A stretch of 64,000 nt of DNA, from assembly GCA_964446385.1 (NCBI GenBank), contig CAYUOH010000010.1:21528-85527 (forward strand), given 5' to 3'. The stretch comes from CAYSRC01 sp964446385. Lineage in GTDB: Bacteria > Bacillota > Clostridia > Oscillospirales > Ruminococcaceae. A program made the translations under genes and the position numbers. The notes under the pieces are model-generated. The model saw only the letters and a list, made by a program, of their open reading frames with translations, searched no databases and was not told the origin of the DNA. Of the stretch, positions 23,584 to 32,280 are shown one piece after another; positions within the stretch are counted from its first letter, which is position 1; every line of letters begins with the position of its first letter.

Positions 23584-24948
23584 ATGATTAATATTAATGA
23601 AGTTATCGAAACCAATACCATGATTCAGCACGACCTGCTGGACGTGCGTACCGTTACCATGGGTATAAGTCTTCTTGACTGTATCGATTCCGATGTCGAT
23701 CGTACCTGCGAAAAGGTTTATGCCAAAATCGTGCGTTGCGCCGGAAGTCTTGTGGTTACCTGCAACGAAATAGCGAATGAGTACTGCATCGCCATAGTGA
23801 ACAAACGTGTTTCCGTCACGCCGGTATCCCTTATCGGCGCATCCTGCTGCAGAACGTCCGCGGATTACGTAAAAATCGCGAAGGTCCTCGACAGGGCGGC
23901 GGAGAAAATTGGTATAAACTTTATCGGAGGTTATTCCGCTCTTGTAAGCAAGGGCATGACCACTGCAGAAAAACTGCTTATAGAGTCTATCCCCGAGGCT
24001 CTCGCGTCAACTTCATATGTCTGTTCTTCCGTGAATATCGGTTCCACAAAGACCGGCATCAATATGGACGCCGTTCGCCTTATGGGTCATATCATCAAGG
24101 AAACCGCCCGCATCACCGCAAAAGAAGATTCCCTGGGCTGTGCTAAGCTGGTGGTGTTCTGCAACGCTCCTGACGATAATCCCTTTATGGCCGGAGCCTT
24201 CCACGGCGTTACCGAGGGTGACACAGTAATCAACGTGGGCGTAAGCGGCCCCGGCGTTGTAAAATCCGCCGTATCCCAGGTCAAAGACCGGAGCTTCGAA
24301 GTTCTTTGCGAAACTATAAAAAAGACCGCGTTCAAAGTTACCCGTATGGGCCAACTTGTGGCTCAGGAGGCAGCAAAAAGGCTCCAGGTTCCCTTCGGAA
24401 TTGTAGACCTGTCCCTTGCCCCCACGCCCGCCGCGGGCGATTCCGTGGCTGAAATCTTAGAGGAAATGGGCCTTGAAAGGGTAGGGGCACCCGGTACCAC
24501 TGCGGCCCTTGCCATTCTTAACGATCAGGTAAAAAAAGGAGGCATAATGGCCTCCTCGTACGTGGGTGGTCTTTCCGGCGCGTTCATCCCTGTTAGCGAG
24601 GACAAGGGAATGATCGATGCCGTAAGTCTAGGCACCCTGTCCATTGAAAAGCTTGAGGCTATGACCTGCGTCTGCTCCGTAGGTCTCGATATGATCGCTA
24701 TCCCTGGCGATACCGACGAGACATCTATAGCCGGTATTATCGCCGACGAGGCCGCAATAGGCATGATCAACCAGAAAACCACTGCTGTTCGCGTTATCCC
24801 TGTTGTCGGGAAGACAGTGGGGGAGACCGCAACCTTCGGCGGCCTGCTGGGTTACGCCCCGATTATCGCGGTAAATCCCTGCTCCTGCGCTGATTTCGTT
24901 AACCGTAGTGGTAGAATTCCAGCCCCGGTGCATAGCTTTAAAAATTGA
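23584..24948 (+). CDS. DUF711 (UPF0210, PFL-like) family protein
   Basis: This 454-residue protein belongs to the DUF711/UPF0210 family, with the typical start INEVIETNTMIQHDLLDVRTVTMGI, the segment GGYSALVSKGMT and the C-terminal GGLLGYAPIIAVNP. Structural relatives include glycyl-radical (pyruvate formate-lyase)-like folds, but I see no glycyl-radical motif and no assigned reaction. The gene is translationally close to the ACT gene, suggesting a complex. The protein has no signal peptide or membrane segments. Function remains unknown. Confidence 0.88.
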   Translation: MININEVIETNTMIQHDLLDVRTVTMGISLLDCIDSDVDRTCEKVYAKIVRCAGSLVVTCNEIANEYCIAIVNKRVSVTPVSLIGASCCRTSADYVKIAKVLDRAAEKIGINFIGGYSALVSKGMTTAEKLLIESIPEALASTSYVCSSVNIGSTKTGINMDAVRLMGHIIKETARITAKEDSLGCAKLVVFCNAPDDNPFMAGAFHGVTEGDTVINVGVSGPGVVKSAVSQVKDRSFEVLCETIKKTAFKVTRMGQLVAQEAAKRLQVPFGIVDLSLAPTPAAGDSVAEILEEMGLERVGAPGTTAALAILNDQVKKGGIMASSYVGGLSGAFIPVSEDKGMIDAVSLGTLSIEKLEAMTCVCSVGLDMIAIPGDTDETSIAGIIADEAAIGMINQKTTAVRVIPVVGKTVGETATFGGLLGYAPIIAVNPCSCADFVNRSGRIPAPVHSFKN

Positions 24949-25012
24949 CAAACTTGAGATACAAGAAAGCTTGACAGAAAGCACGAAATTTCATCTGAAA
25001 ACCGTATCCGTA

Positions 25013-25048
25013 AATAATCCTCCTGACGTCAATGTCAGGAGGATTATT
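25013..25048. terminator. bidirectional terminator between DUF711 and the zinc-ribbon operon
   Basis: A perfect 15-bp stem AATAATCCTCCTGAC/GTCAGGAGGATTATT with a six-base loop, followed by TTCTG on +. It lies between two converging genes. Confidence 0.8.
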
Positions 25049-25090
25049 TTCTGTTATAGAGTATATAGTTTGTAAAAAATACAATTTGTA

Positions 25091-26248
25091 CTAATTGACA
25101 AAATCACGGAAGCTGACGCCTGAGGCGTCGGGAGTCGTTCCGTACTCGACAACGATATATTTCATATCGTCGTAAATCAGGCTGTTCCACTTGTCATAAT
25201 CAATGGTGTCGTCGTCAAAGTAGTAGCTGTCATAATCAAAGCTTTCGGTGTCCGTCCGAATCTGTGCGCCTGCGGTATGCCACAGTTCGTAACCGGAGCC
25301 GTCGGGAATATAATAGTATATTTCGGAACTGAGGAAGTTGTCGATACTTCTGTCCTCGTATATTACCGCAAGGCAGTCTTTTCCGTCCACTGTAGCGGTG
25401 CATACGGCAGCCCAGATATCGTCGGCTACGTCATATGTCATAAGCTGATCGTCAATCTGTCGTGTGTGAAATCCGCCTGATCCCTTTGGGTTGTATCTGC
25501 TAAGGACATACCGAACACTGTATCCGTCTGTGGAATAAACCGCGACGAATTCGTCAAGCCCGTCTCCGTCAAGGTCCCAGATAACGGCTCTGCTGTATTC
25601 AAGCAGACGTTCTCTTTTGGTGAATGAAATGCCCGATTTGTCAATCCTGTCGACGACGTCGTGAATTATGATGTCGTAGTCGTCTAAGCAAAGGTTGTTG
25701 ATATTTTCAAGCTCTTTGTCGGTGTAATCCGAAAGGGTAAAGTTGTCGATATCGGTTTTTTCATCGAAAATGCCATCAAAATAATCGTCGGGCAGATCAT
25801 ATATGGATTCTTTGTAATATTCATTGTTGTTCTTCGGGAGAAAACCGAAAAAGTTTTTGAATATCACCGTCGCGGCAATTCCAATGATAATCATTGCGGC
25901 AATAACCGCAAGAATTATCACTATCGCGCTGGTGCCTTGCTTTTTGGACCGGGCTGCGTATTTCGGATAATCGGGGTCGGACGATCCATATACGGGATTT
26001 TCTAAGGCTACAGGTGTAGTATCGGCTTCGGAGATTTCAGTTTTCCCGGGAACCGATTCAGAGGCAGGAATCTCTGTCTTTGCAGTTATTTTAGGAGAAT
26101 ATACAGGTTGTCGTACTGTTTGTTCAACAGTGGGATTAATTATTCCGGCTGCCAGTTCCTGTACAGTATTCTTTATTATCTGAGCTCCGCAGTTGGTGCA
26201 AAAATTGTCGTTCTGGGATACTTGTGATCCGCAGTTTTCACAATACAT
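25091..26248 (-). CDS. zinc-ribbon membrane protein with an extracellular EF-like repeat
   Basis: This 385-residue protein starts with a zinc ribbon (CENCGSQVSQNDNFCTNCG, cysteines 3, 6, 17 and 20). A low-complexity linker follows, then one membrane helix (about 109-131, SAIVIILAVIAAMIIIGIAA) and a large outer domain. That domain contains DLDGDGLDEF, which looks like a calcium-binding VCBS/EF-type loop. The ribbon should lie inside the cell and the C-terminus outside. It is the last gene of a three-gene operon and its ATG overlaps the previous stop by one base (TAATG). The function is unknown; a surface or envelope-sensing role is a guess. Confidence 0.75.
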   Translation of the reverse strand: MYCENCGSQVSQNDNFCTNCGAQIIKNTVQELAAGIINPTVEQTVRQPVYSPKITAKTEIPASESVPGKTEISEADTTPVALENPVYGSSDPDYPKYAARSKKQGTSAIVIILAVIAAMIIIGIAATVIFKNFFGFLPKNNNEYYKESIYDLPDDYFDGIFDEKTDIDNFTLSDYTDKELENINNLCLDDYDIIIHDVVDRIDKSGISFTKRERLLEYSRAVIWDLDGDGLDEFVAVYSTDGYSVRYVLSRYNPKGSGGFHTRQIDDQLMTYDVADDIWAAVCTATVDGKDCLAVIYEDRSIDNFLSSEIYYYIPDGSGYELWHTAGAQIRTDTESFDYDSYYFDDDTIDYDKWNSLIYDDMKYIVVEYGTTPDASGVSFRDFVN

Positions 26249-27231
26249 TACTGATTCTCCGTGTTGATGGTGATTTCGCCTTCGGCAAGTACCGAACCGT
26301 CGTTTTCACTAAGGACGGATATGCCGAGTACGACCGTCTCAATTTCTTCGGGACTTACCCCAGCATCTTCAAAGGGGTTGCCGTACCAGCATACCGAGGA
26401 ATAAACCATGCCGGTTGCAGGAAGGCTGCGGTTCCAGTAGGGATTGAAATCTTTTCCGTTTATTTCGGCAGATGTAATGGTAAATGATACGTCGTATTCG
26501 CTGTTGTTATCCAAAAAAACGTCAAGCGTGTATCCGTTACTGTCGTTTCTGCCTGTCGGTGAAAAATTCGCAGAAAACTTACCGTATTCGGTTTGCAGTG
26601 TCATCTGTCCGGTATAGGCAGATTTTTCCGGAAGGGAATAGCGCTTTGCCGCACCCTTGCCGTTTGGGTAGGCAATAACGCTGCTGTCGGCGTACTGGGT
26701 TTCATCGGTATCGGTGCTTACGGCCGTAAAATGGAACAGAGCGCTCGAAACATCATTTATTTTACTGCCCTCAAGTTGGGATGAATACCATACCACCTCT
26801 CCGTCAAAAACTCCGGAAGCCTCGGCTTCAAAGCTCATAACAGGTGTTAGTATAAGATTGTTGAGCATGCCGCCATCGGCCGTGAACAACAAGGGACGTG
26901 GGCTGTTGTTCTCCGCTGTAACGTCAAGAACGTATCCCCAGCTTTCCATGGATGCTCCGGTTACTTTAAGTATCACTGAACCGTTTTCGCACACTGCAAG
27001 CGGTGCTTCCTCGGGTTCCTCTTCGGGTTTAGATTCTGTTTCGCCGCTGCCGAAAGTTGTGGGTTTGTCCTTAAGTGTGGGCGTTGTATCACCGGATGGA
27101 TATGAGCTTATCTTGTCGTCAACTTTTTTAATCAGACTGTCAATGCTGCTGCTGATATCGCCGCCTGTGCAGGAGCACAGCAAAACGGTGCATATTATTA
27201 ATGCGATTGCAGTAAAAAGGAATTTTCTCAT
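26248..27231 (-). CDS. lipoprotein of unknown function
   Basis: This 327-residue protein has a lipoprotein signal peptide (RKFLFTAIALIICTVLLCSC, lipid-modified Cys21), then a Ser/Pro/Glu-rich linker to about residue 75 and a beta-rich domain. No catalytic motif is recognisable. It is the middle gene of the operon, overlapping the preceding gene by four bases (ATGA) and the next by one base, so the three are translationally coupled. It probably sits on the outer face of the membrane together with its two partner proteins. Confidence 0.7.
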   Translation of the reverse strand: MRKFLFTAIALIICTVLLCSCTGGDISSSIDSLIKKVDDKISSYPSGDTTPTLKDKPTTFGSGETESKPEEEPEEAPLAVCENGSVILKVTGASMESWGYVLDVTAENNSPRPLLFTADGGMLNNLILTPVMSFEAEASGVFDGEVVWYSSQLEGSKINDVSSALFHFTAVSTDTDETQYADSSVIAYPNGKGAAKRYSLPEKSAYTGQMTLQTEYGKFSANFSPTGRNDSNGYTLDVFLDNNSEYDVSFTITSAEINGKDFNPYWNRSLPATGMVYSSVCWYGNPFEDAGVSPEEIETVVLGISVLSENDGSVLAEGEITINTENQ

Positions 27232-28079
27232 TCGGGGAAGACCTCCTGAAGGTTAAAGCCGGGACTGTCAGAGCTGTAGCTGCACACCCTGTAGTTCTGA
27301 ATGGAAAATAGCGCGTTGAAGGTCTCGGCGCTGCATTCAGCGCCGTCCTTGAGGTAGATTGGAGTTGTACCACCAATCCAGTCGAGGCTTGCGATATGGT
27401 AGATGTTCTCACGGTCGATGCAGTAGATATGGTCGGTGCCGCATTCCGTACCCTCATTGTCCCAGGTGAACACGCAGTGCAAAAACAGGCTGTCCCCACT
27501 CTTACCTATGCGTATACCCGCGGTGGACAAATTTTTTGACATATCACCAAGACGTTGTGTAACACGGACGATGTCCTCAGCACCGTACTTGTCGACATCA
27601 GTGTAACGGTAAAGCCCGGCAAAGATATCCTTGCCGTTGGCAGTGAATGTGACAACCATTTCGAAAAGACCGTCACCGTCGTAGTCGTATACCTGCGCGT
27701 GGCATTCGCTCCGGACCGAATCAACGGCGCCCTCGGGAATATTTTCCTTAACAGCTTCATCAAGGGAAAACAGGATCTTTTTATATTTCAGAAGTATTTC
27801 ATTGTTGAGCTTGTCGGCCTCTTTGCCGGTGTACAGCGGTTCGGGCAGCCCATCGAACATGTCTCCCGATGCGGCATCGCCGGGCTGCAGTACCTCCGTG
27901 CCGGTGTCTGTACCGCTATCTGAGGGAGCGGGTTCGGACTGCTCTGTGACAGGCTTAACTGGGTCCTCCTTCTGAACCTCGACATATCCCGCAGCGTTCA
28001 TTATAAGGACGGCAAGCACAGTGCCGGCAATGGCACTAAGAAATACAAAGATGATTAAAATAATATTATTCTTATTCAT
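27228..28079 (-). CDS. membrane-anchored protein with an EF-like DxDGDG loop
   Basis: This 283-residue protein has an N-terminal membrane anchor (NIILIIFVFLSAIAGTVLAV), an acidic/Pro-rich linker and an outer domain. The outer domain has YDYDGDGLFEMVVTF, a loop very like the one in the third gene of the operon. It opens the operon. There is no ribosome site before the ATG, and a candidate -10 element ends only six bases upstream, so the mRNA may be leaderless. No family is recognised. The shared loop suggests that the first and third genes have related extracellular domains. Confidence 0.7.
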   Translation of the reverse strand: MNKNNIILIIFVFLSAIAGTVLAVLIMNAAGYVEVQKEDPVKPVTEQSEPAPSDSGTDTGTEVLQPGDAASGDMFDGLPEPLYTGKEADKLNNEILLKYKKILFSLDEAVKENIPEGAVDSVRSECHAQVYDYDGDGLFEMVVTFTANGKDIFAGLYRYTDVDKYGAEDIVRVTQRLGDMSKNLSTAGIRIGKSGDSLFLHCVFTWDNEGTECGTDHIYCIDRENIYHIASLDWIGGTTPIYLKDGAECSAETFNALFSIQNYRVCSYSSDSPGFNLQEVFPE

Positions 28080-28085
28080 TGAGAT

Positions 28086-28113
28086 ATTATATCACAACGT
28101 AGGTTGGTTTGAA
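28086..28113 (-). promoter_or_regulatory. possible promoter giving a leaderless transcript
   Basis: On the minus strand TTCAAA, a 16-base spacer and a perfect TATAAT end six bases before the ATG of the first gene of the zinc-ribbon/lipoprotein operon. Transcription would start at or next to the start codon. Confidence 0.4.
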
Positions 28114-28131
28114 TACGTTCCCCGTTTGACG

Positions 28132-28269
28132 TTATTTGCACTCCTCGAAATCTGTGGTTATCTCCGCAAGGCAGCGTTTCATAAGCGCTTTGCTTTCCCC
28201 GAGAACGCTGCAGACGTTTCTGAAAATTGCTATTAATAATTCAGAATCTTTAATACTAGGTGACTGCAA
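28132..28269 (-). CDS. possible small open frame or gene fragment (45 codons)
   Basis: A frame ending in TAA at 28132 has protein-like composition (SELLIAIFRNVCSVLGESKA, then MKRCLAEITTDFEECK). It begins inside the perfect inverted repeat with a TTG and has no ribosome site. It could be a decayed C-terminal fragment. Family unknown; low confidence. Confidence 0.2.
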   Translation of the reverse strand: MQSPSIKDSELLIAIFRNVCSVLGESKALMKRCLAEITTDFEECK

Positions 28270-28309
28270 TGAAAAAACTGCAGTCACCTAGTATTAAAGA
28301 TTCTGAATT
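28238..28309. repeat. perfect 31-bp inverted repeat with a 10-base loop
   Basis: Bases 28238-28268 and 28279-28309 are exact reverse complements over 31 bp; the loop is ATGAAAAAAC. The structure is far longer than a normal terminator and lacks a T-run on either side. It lies in a gene-poor gap of 461 bases between the aldo/keto reductase and the zinc-ribbon operon. It may be a small mobile palindromic element, a recombination product or a very stable RNA hairpin. Confidence 0.9.
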
Positions 28310-28336
28310 GAGTGATTGCCCGGGAAGCGATATTTT

Positions 28337-28569
28337 TCAAGCTCCGAGCATGCTTTGGTCGTAGTAGTACAGAGCCTCATTGAAAGTGCCGAAGCGGAAA
28401 AGAATTTTGTTGATAAGCTCTCGTACCTCATCTTCAGTACTCTGTTCAGTTTTTTAGGGCTGCAGGCATCGTTATTAAGAACGTTTGACGCAAAGAGTAT
28501 CGGCTTTTCGGACGGTGCAGCCTTTTCAGCCCGGAAAAGTTTAGAAAGATTGATTGTCAGGATTGTCAT
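28337..28569 (-). pseudogene. possible frameshifted small gene
   Basis: On the minus strand a frame beginning ATGACAATCCTG gives MTILTINLSKLF up to an A6 run near 28453-28458. After a frame change the DNA reads TEDEVRELINKILFRFGTF and NEALYYYDQSMLGA before a stop. That second piece looks strongly protein-like. The start overlaps the end of the aldo/keto reductase gene. It may be a small gene broken by a slip in the A-run, or a sequencing slip. Confidence 0.3.
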
Positions 28570-29677
28570 AGAAAGCGGATACTTGTTTCAGAAGATCCCT
28601 TATGAGTAGATGCTGGGGACATGCCTCTTCGCATTGTCCGCATTCAACACAGTCGCTTGCTTTGCCGCCGTCGCGTGTGTAGCCGGCGTAATACGGGAAT
28701 GTGAATCCTCCGAAGGTTTTCTGAGTATTGTAGAGGGCAAACATGTTGGGAATTTGAATGTGCATCGGGCAGCCGTCGGTGCAGTAGCGACATCCTGTGC
28801 AGGGGATAAGCCCCGCAGAACGGACAATTTTGACAACCTTCTGAAGTCCGGCGGTCTCCTCTTCGGATAGAGGTCTGAAGTTAGCCATTTGTTCGACGTT
28901 GTCGGCTACGTGTGCAGGCTCTGACATGCCGCTAAGAACCATCATGATTCCATCAAGACCCTCGGCAAAACGTAAAGCTACTGTGGCGGGGCTGCTGCTC
29001 ATACCGCTAAGGATTTCCTGAGCTTCTGTGGGCAGGCTGGTAAGACTTCCGCCCTTGATGGGCTCCATTACGATAACTGGCTTATTGTACTTTTTACAGA
29101 CCTCAAGGCAGTTCTTGGACTGGACACCGTTGTCCTCGTAGTCCAGATAATTCAATTGAATCTGTACAACCTCAACCGAAGGCTGTTCCTTTAGAATCAT
29201 ATCAAGAACTTCGGGGTTGTCGTGGAAAGACATGCCAACATGCTTTACTTTACCCTTGGCCTTAAGCTCCGAGGCAGTCTCGAAGGCGTGTTCCTTCTTG
29301 TACTTGGGGTAGTTTCCGGAACTCATGGCGTGCATTAGCATGAAGTCAAAGTATTCGACGCCGCAGGCTTCAAGTTCTTTGTCGATTACTTTTTCGATGT
29401 CGGCCTGTACGTTCCAGGTGTTGTCTGTTAGCTTGTCGGTCAGAACGTATTTGTCTCTGGCGTATCTGGATGTCAGACATTTTTTGAGAGTAGTCTCGCT
29501 TTTCCCGCCGTGGTATACGTGGGCAGTATCGAAATAGTTAAATCCTGCTTCCATAAAGATATCAATCATCTTTGTCGTTGTTCCAATATCGATGTTTCTG
29601 CCAACCTGGGGCAGGCGCATGGCGCCGAAGCCGAAACGCCCGTTGATATTGTCAAAATAGGGGTTTTTGGAAATCAT
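28541..29677 (-). CDS. aldo/keto reductase with a C-terminal 4Fe-4S ferredoxin domain
   Basis: This 378-residue protein joins an aldo/keto-reductase barrel (about residues 1-280, with FDTAHVYHGGKSE holding the Asp and Tyr of the catalytic set) to an iron-sulfur domain. Two cysteine clusters, CTGCRYCTDGCP and CVECGQCEEACP, could bind two 4Fe-4S centres. This COG1453-type fusion is common in anaerobes and would couple carbonyl reduction to ferredoxin-like electron transfer. It appears to be monocistronic. The carbonyl substrate is unknown. Confidence 0.9.
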   Translation of the reverse strand: MISKNPYFDNINGRFGFGAMRLPQVGRNIDIGTTTKMIDIFMEAGFNYFDTAHVYHGGKSETTLKKCLTSRYARDKYVLTDKLTDNTWNVQADIEKVIDKELEACGVEYFDFMLMHAMSSGNYPKYKKEHAFETASELKAKGKVKHVGMSFHDNPEVLDMILKEQPSVEVVQIQLNYLDYEDNGVQSKNCLEVCKKYNKPVIVMEPIKGGSLTSLPTEAQEILSGMSSSPATVALRFAEGLDGIMMVLSGMSEPAHVADNVEQMANFRPLSEEETAGLQKVVKIVRSAGLIPCTGCRYCTDGCPMHIQIPNMFALYNTQKTFGGFTFPYYAGYTRDGGKASDCVECGQCEEACPQHLLIRDLLKQVSAFYDNPDNQSF

Positions 29678-29735
29678 ATTATGATGTTCAACTCCATTTC
29701 ATCTTTTTTCTTATTATATCACATCAGCAGACAAA

Positions 29736-29770
29736 TAAAAAAATATCCCCGGAAAGTATCCGGGGATATT
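29736..29770 (-). terminator. intrinsic terminator of metNIQ
   Basis: On the minus strand AATATCCCCGGA/TCCGGGGATATT forms a 12-bp stem with a five-base loop, followed by a T-run. It lies just after the metQ stop. Confidence 0.88.
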
Positions 29771-29781
29771 ATCGTTAAAAA

Positions 29782-30579
29782 TTAAAATTTTGGGATAACA
29801 GCACCGTTGTAGGTGTCTTCGATAAACTGACGGACCTCTTCGCTCTGAAGAGCTTTGACAAGCTCCTGGATTTTTTCGTCTTTTTCATCGCCTTCGCGTA
29901 CGACAAGAACGTTTGCGAATGTATCTGCAGCCTCGCTGTCCTTATCCTCGACGGCTATGGCGTCGTTGGCAACGCTGAGACCGGCGTCGATTGCATAGTT
30001 GCCGTTGATAACAGCCATATCGACGTCCTTAAGAATATGACTGAGCTGTGCGGCCTCCATCTCGACGATGTCAAGGTTGAGAGGGTTGTCCACGATGTCA
30101 AGTTTGGTGGCTTTGAGACCCGCACCATCCTTAAGTGTGATAAGGCCTTCCTGCTGCAGGAGCTGAAGGGCACGGGCTTCGTTGGTGGTGTCGTTGGGAA
30201 CGGCTATCTGCGCTCCGTCGTAAAGTGCGTCAAAAGATGTTGTCTTTCCGGGATATACACCGAATGGCTCGTAATGAACGTAGCAGGCCATGGCAAGATG
30301 GGTGCCATGCTCCTCATTGAAACTTGTGAGATAGGGCATGTGTTGGAAATAGTTGGCGTCCAGACTGCCATCCTCAAGGCTGGTGTTGGGCAGTACATAG
30401 TCGGTGAATTCGATAATCTCAAGCTCGATGCCTTCCTTGGCCAGCTTTTCCTTTGCTATTTCAAGAATTTCCGCATGGGGTGTGGGTGTTGCGCCGACCT
30501 TAAGGGTTTCCTTTTTATGGCATCCCGACAGTGCGAAACAGAGTGCTACTACCAAAATAACTGCAAACAGTTTTTTCAT
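29782..30579 (-). CDS. metQ: methionine-binding lipoprotein MetQ
   Basis: This 265-residue NlpA/MetQ protein has a lipoprotein signal peptide with Cys20 (LCFALSGC). The mature part has the family patterns VGATPTPHAEIL, DANYFQHMPYL and AVPNDTTNEARAL. It binds L- or D-methionine outside the cell for the MetNI transporter. It is the last gene of metN-metI-metQ and is followed by a terminator. Regulation is by the T-box leader upstream of metN. The family and the T-box specifier agree on methionine. Confidence 0.95.
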   Translation of the reverse strand: MKKLFAVILVVALCFALSGCHKKETLKVGATPTPHAEILEIAKEKLAKEGIELEIIEFTDYVLPNTSLEDGSLDANYFQHMPYLTSFNEEHGTHLAMACYVHYEPFGVYPGKTTSFDALYDGAQIAVPNDTTNEARALQLLQQEGLITLKDGAGLKATKLDIVDNPLNLDIVEMEAAQLSHILKDVDMAVINGNYAIDAGLSVANDAIAVEDKDSEAADTFANVLVVREGDEKDEKIQELVKALQSEEVRQFIEDTYNGAVIPKF

Positions 30580-30590
30580 TTTTTCTCCTT

Positions 30591-31259
30591 TTATTTTGTG
30601 CGTTTATCGGATTTTTGTGATGCAGTATTTCCAACCGTCTGGAACACCTGCACTATTACAACGAGGAAAAGCACCATCCAGATCATTACGGTGTAGTTTC
30701 CGCGATAGTAACCGTAGTTTATAGCGATACCTCCCAGGCCACCGCCTCCGACGATACCGGCCATGGCGCCATATCCCAGGATGGTGGTGACGGCGATTGC
30801 GGCTCCGTTAATCAGAGAGGGCAAGGCCTCTGGAATCAGTACTTTTGTGACAATCTGCCACGGTGTGGCGCCGCATGCCGTTGCCGCCTCGATTACGCCG
30901 TGGTCGACCTCCTTAAGGCTGCTTTCCACCATTCGGGCAATAAAAGGCACGGCTGATACGACAAGAGGGACTATCATGGCCTTGCTGCCGACTGTTGTGC
31001 CGACTATAAGTCGGGTAAAGGGGATAATCGCGAACAGAAGAATCAGGAAAGGTACGCTGCGGATGATATTGATGATAACTCCGAGAGTCTTGTTGAGCCA
31101 GCTTACGGAGTGTATCCCGTCCTCGGCGGTAACAATCATAACAACGCCAAGAGGTAAACCGAGGATATATGCGAAAAGTGTGCTCAGCAGGGTCATGAAC
31201 AGGGTTTCAATTATACCCTGACCCAAAAGTAGCAGCATCTGTGAATCAAACATTTTCAA
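30591..31259 (-). CDS. metI: methionine ABC transporter permease MetI
   Basis: This 222-residue integral membrane protein has about five helices. The ABC coupling loop is EAATACGATPWQIVTKVLIPEALPSL, seen around residues 142-167, as in MetI. It forms the methionine channel as a dimer and pairs with MetN. Its start overlaps the end of metN by 14 bases, which indicates translational coupling. It is followed by metQ after 11 bases. Confidence 0.95.
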   Translation of the reverse strand: MKMFDSQMLLLLGQGIIETLFMTLLSTLFAYILGLPLGVVMIVTAEDGIHSVSWLNKTLGVIINIIRSVPFLILLFAIIPFTRLIVGTTVGSKAMIVPLVVSAVPFIARMVESSLKEVDHGVIEAATACGATPWQIVTKVLIPEALPSLINGAAIAVTTILGYGAMAGIVGGGGLGGIAINYGYYRGNYTVMIWMVLFLVVIVQVFQTVGNTASQKSDKRTK

Positions 31260-32247
31260 TAAAATCCTCCTCGAATGTAATTCCTTTAATAGAAAGGTAT
31301 GTTCGGATTTTTAACGCTGCGTTTTCATCCTCCGGCAACTGGATTACCATCTGGCCATAGGCCTTGCTGTTAAGTACTTTAGTGTCGGCGTAAAGGATAT
31401 TTACCGGTGAACCGCATTCCAGAACCATATTGCCGATGATAGGCTCGAATGAGCTTTCACCGTCAAAGATAACGCGGATGCTGTTTCCGCCGACAAAGGG
31501 GGCAGTGTCCTTTCCGTCGGGGAATATCAGTTTTTTAGCTATGGAGGACTTTGGATTGGCGAATACCTCGGAAACTGGGCCGAGCTCCGCTATTCGGCTG
31601 TCGTCCATAATAGCGACGCGATTGCAAATTTCTTCGATAACCGTCATCTCGTGGGTGATGATAACAATGGTGATTCCGAGCTTTTTATTGATGTCCTTCA
31701 GCAGGGTAAGTATCTGTCTTGTGGTTGTGGGGTCAAGCGCGCTTGTTGCCTCGTCGCACAGCAGAACCTTGGGATTAGTGGCCAGCGCCCTTGCTATGGC
31801 GATACGCTGCATCTGTCCGCCAGAAAGCTGGGAGGGATAACTGTCGGCCTTGTCGGGCAACCCGACAGTTTCGAGAAGTTCTCGCGCCCTTGCTTCGGCA
31901 TAGGACTTGTCTAAGCCCGATATCAGAAGAGGAAAGCAGATATTCTGAAGGGCAGTCTTCTGCATAAGAAGGTTGAACTGCTGGAAAATCATGCCGATGT
32001 TGCGACGCTCCTTGCGGAGCTCGGCGTCGCTGAGCGCTGTCATTTCACGTTCGTCGACCCAGACCTTTCCCTTTGTGGGGCATTCAAGCAGATTGATGCA
32101 GCGAATCAGTGTGGATTTACCAGCGCCGGAGAAACCGATAATTCCGAATATCTCGCCCTTCTCAATATCGAAGGAGATGTCGGTGCATGCTTCGACGGTG
32201 CTTGTTTTGGTCTTATAGACCTTTGATACGTGCTCGAGTCTGATCAT
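31246..32247 (-). CDS. metN: methionine ABC transporter ATPase MetN
   Basis: This 333-residue ABC ATPase has Walker A GFSGAGKST (about residues 38-46), signature LSGGQMQR, Walker B VLLCDEATSALDP and a C-terminal NIL domain (about 255-333). The NIL domain binds methionine and causes trans-inhibition in the known E. coli system. It is the first gene of metNIQ, downstream of a methionine-type T-box riboswitch, so both transcription (tRNA charging) and transport (NIL) sense methionine supply. Confidence 0.95.
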   Translation of the reverse strand: MIRLEHVSKVYKTKTSTVEACTDISFDIEKGEIFGIIGFSGAGKSTLIRCINLLECPTKGKVWVDEREMTALSDAELRKERRNIGMIFQQFNLLMQKTALQNICFPLLISGLDKSYAEARARELLETVGLPDKADSYPSQLSGGQMQRIAIARALATNPKVLLCDEATSALDPTTTRQILTLLKDINKKLGITIVIITHEMTVIEEICNRVAIMDDSRIAELGPVSEVFANPKSSIAKKLIFPDGKDTAPFVGGNSIRVIFDGESSFEPIIGNMVLECGSPVNILYADTKVLNSKAYGQMVIQLPEDENAALKIRTYLSIKGITFEEDFIENV

Positions 32248-32280
32248 AAAAATCTCTTTTCAAACTGTTGTATTAAAAAA

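Noticed and set aside
28316..28609. Open frame of 97 codons on the + strand near the inverted repeat
   Set aside because: It is antisense to the aldo/keto reductase end and to the more protein-like minus-strand fragments, and has no ribosome site.
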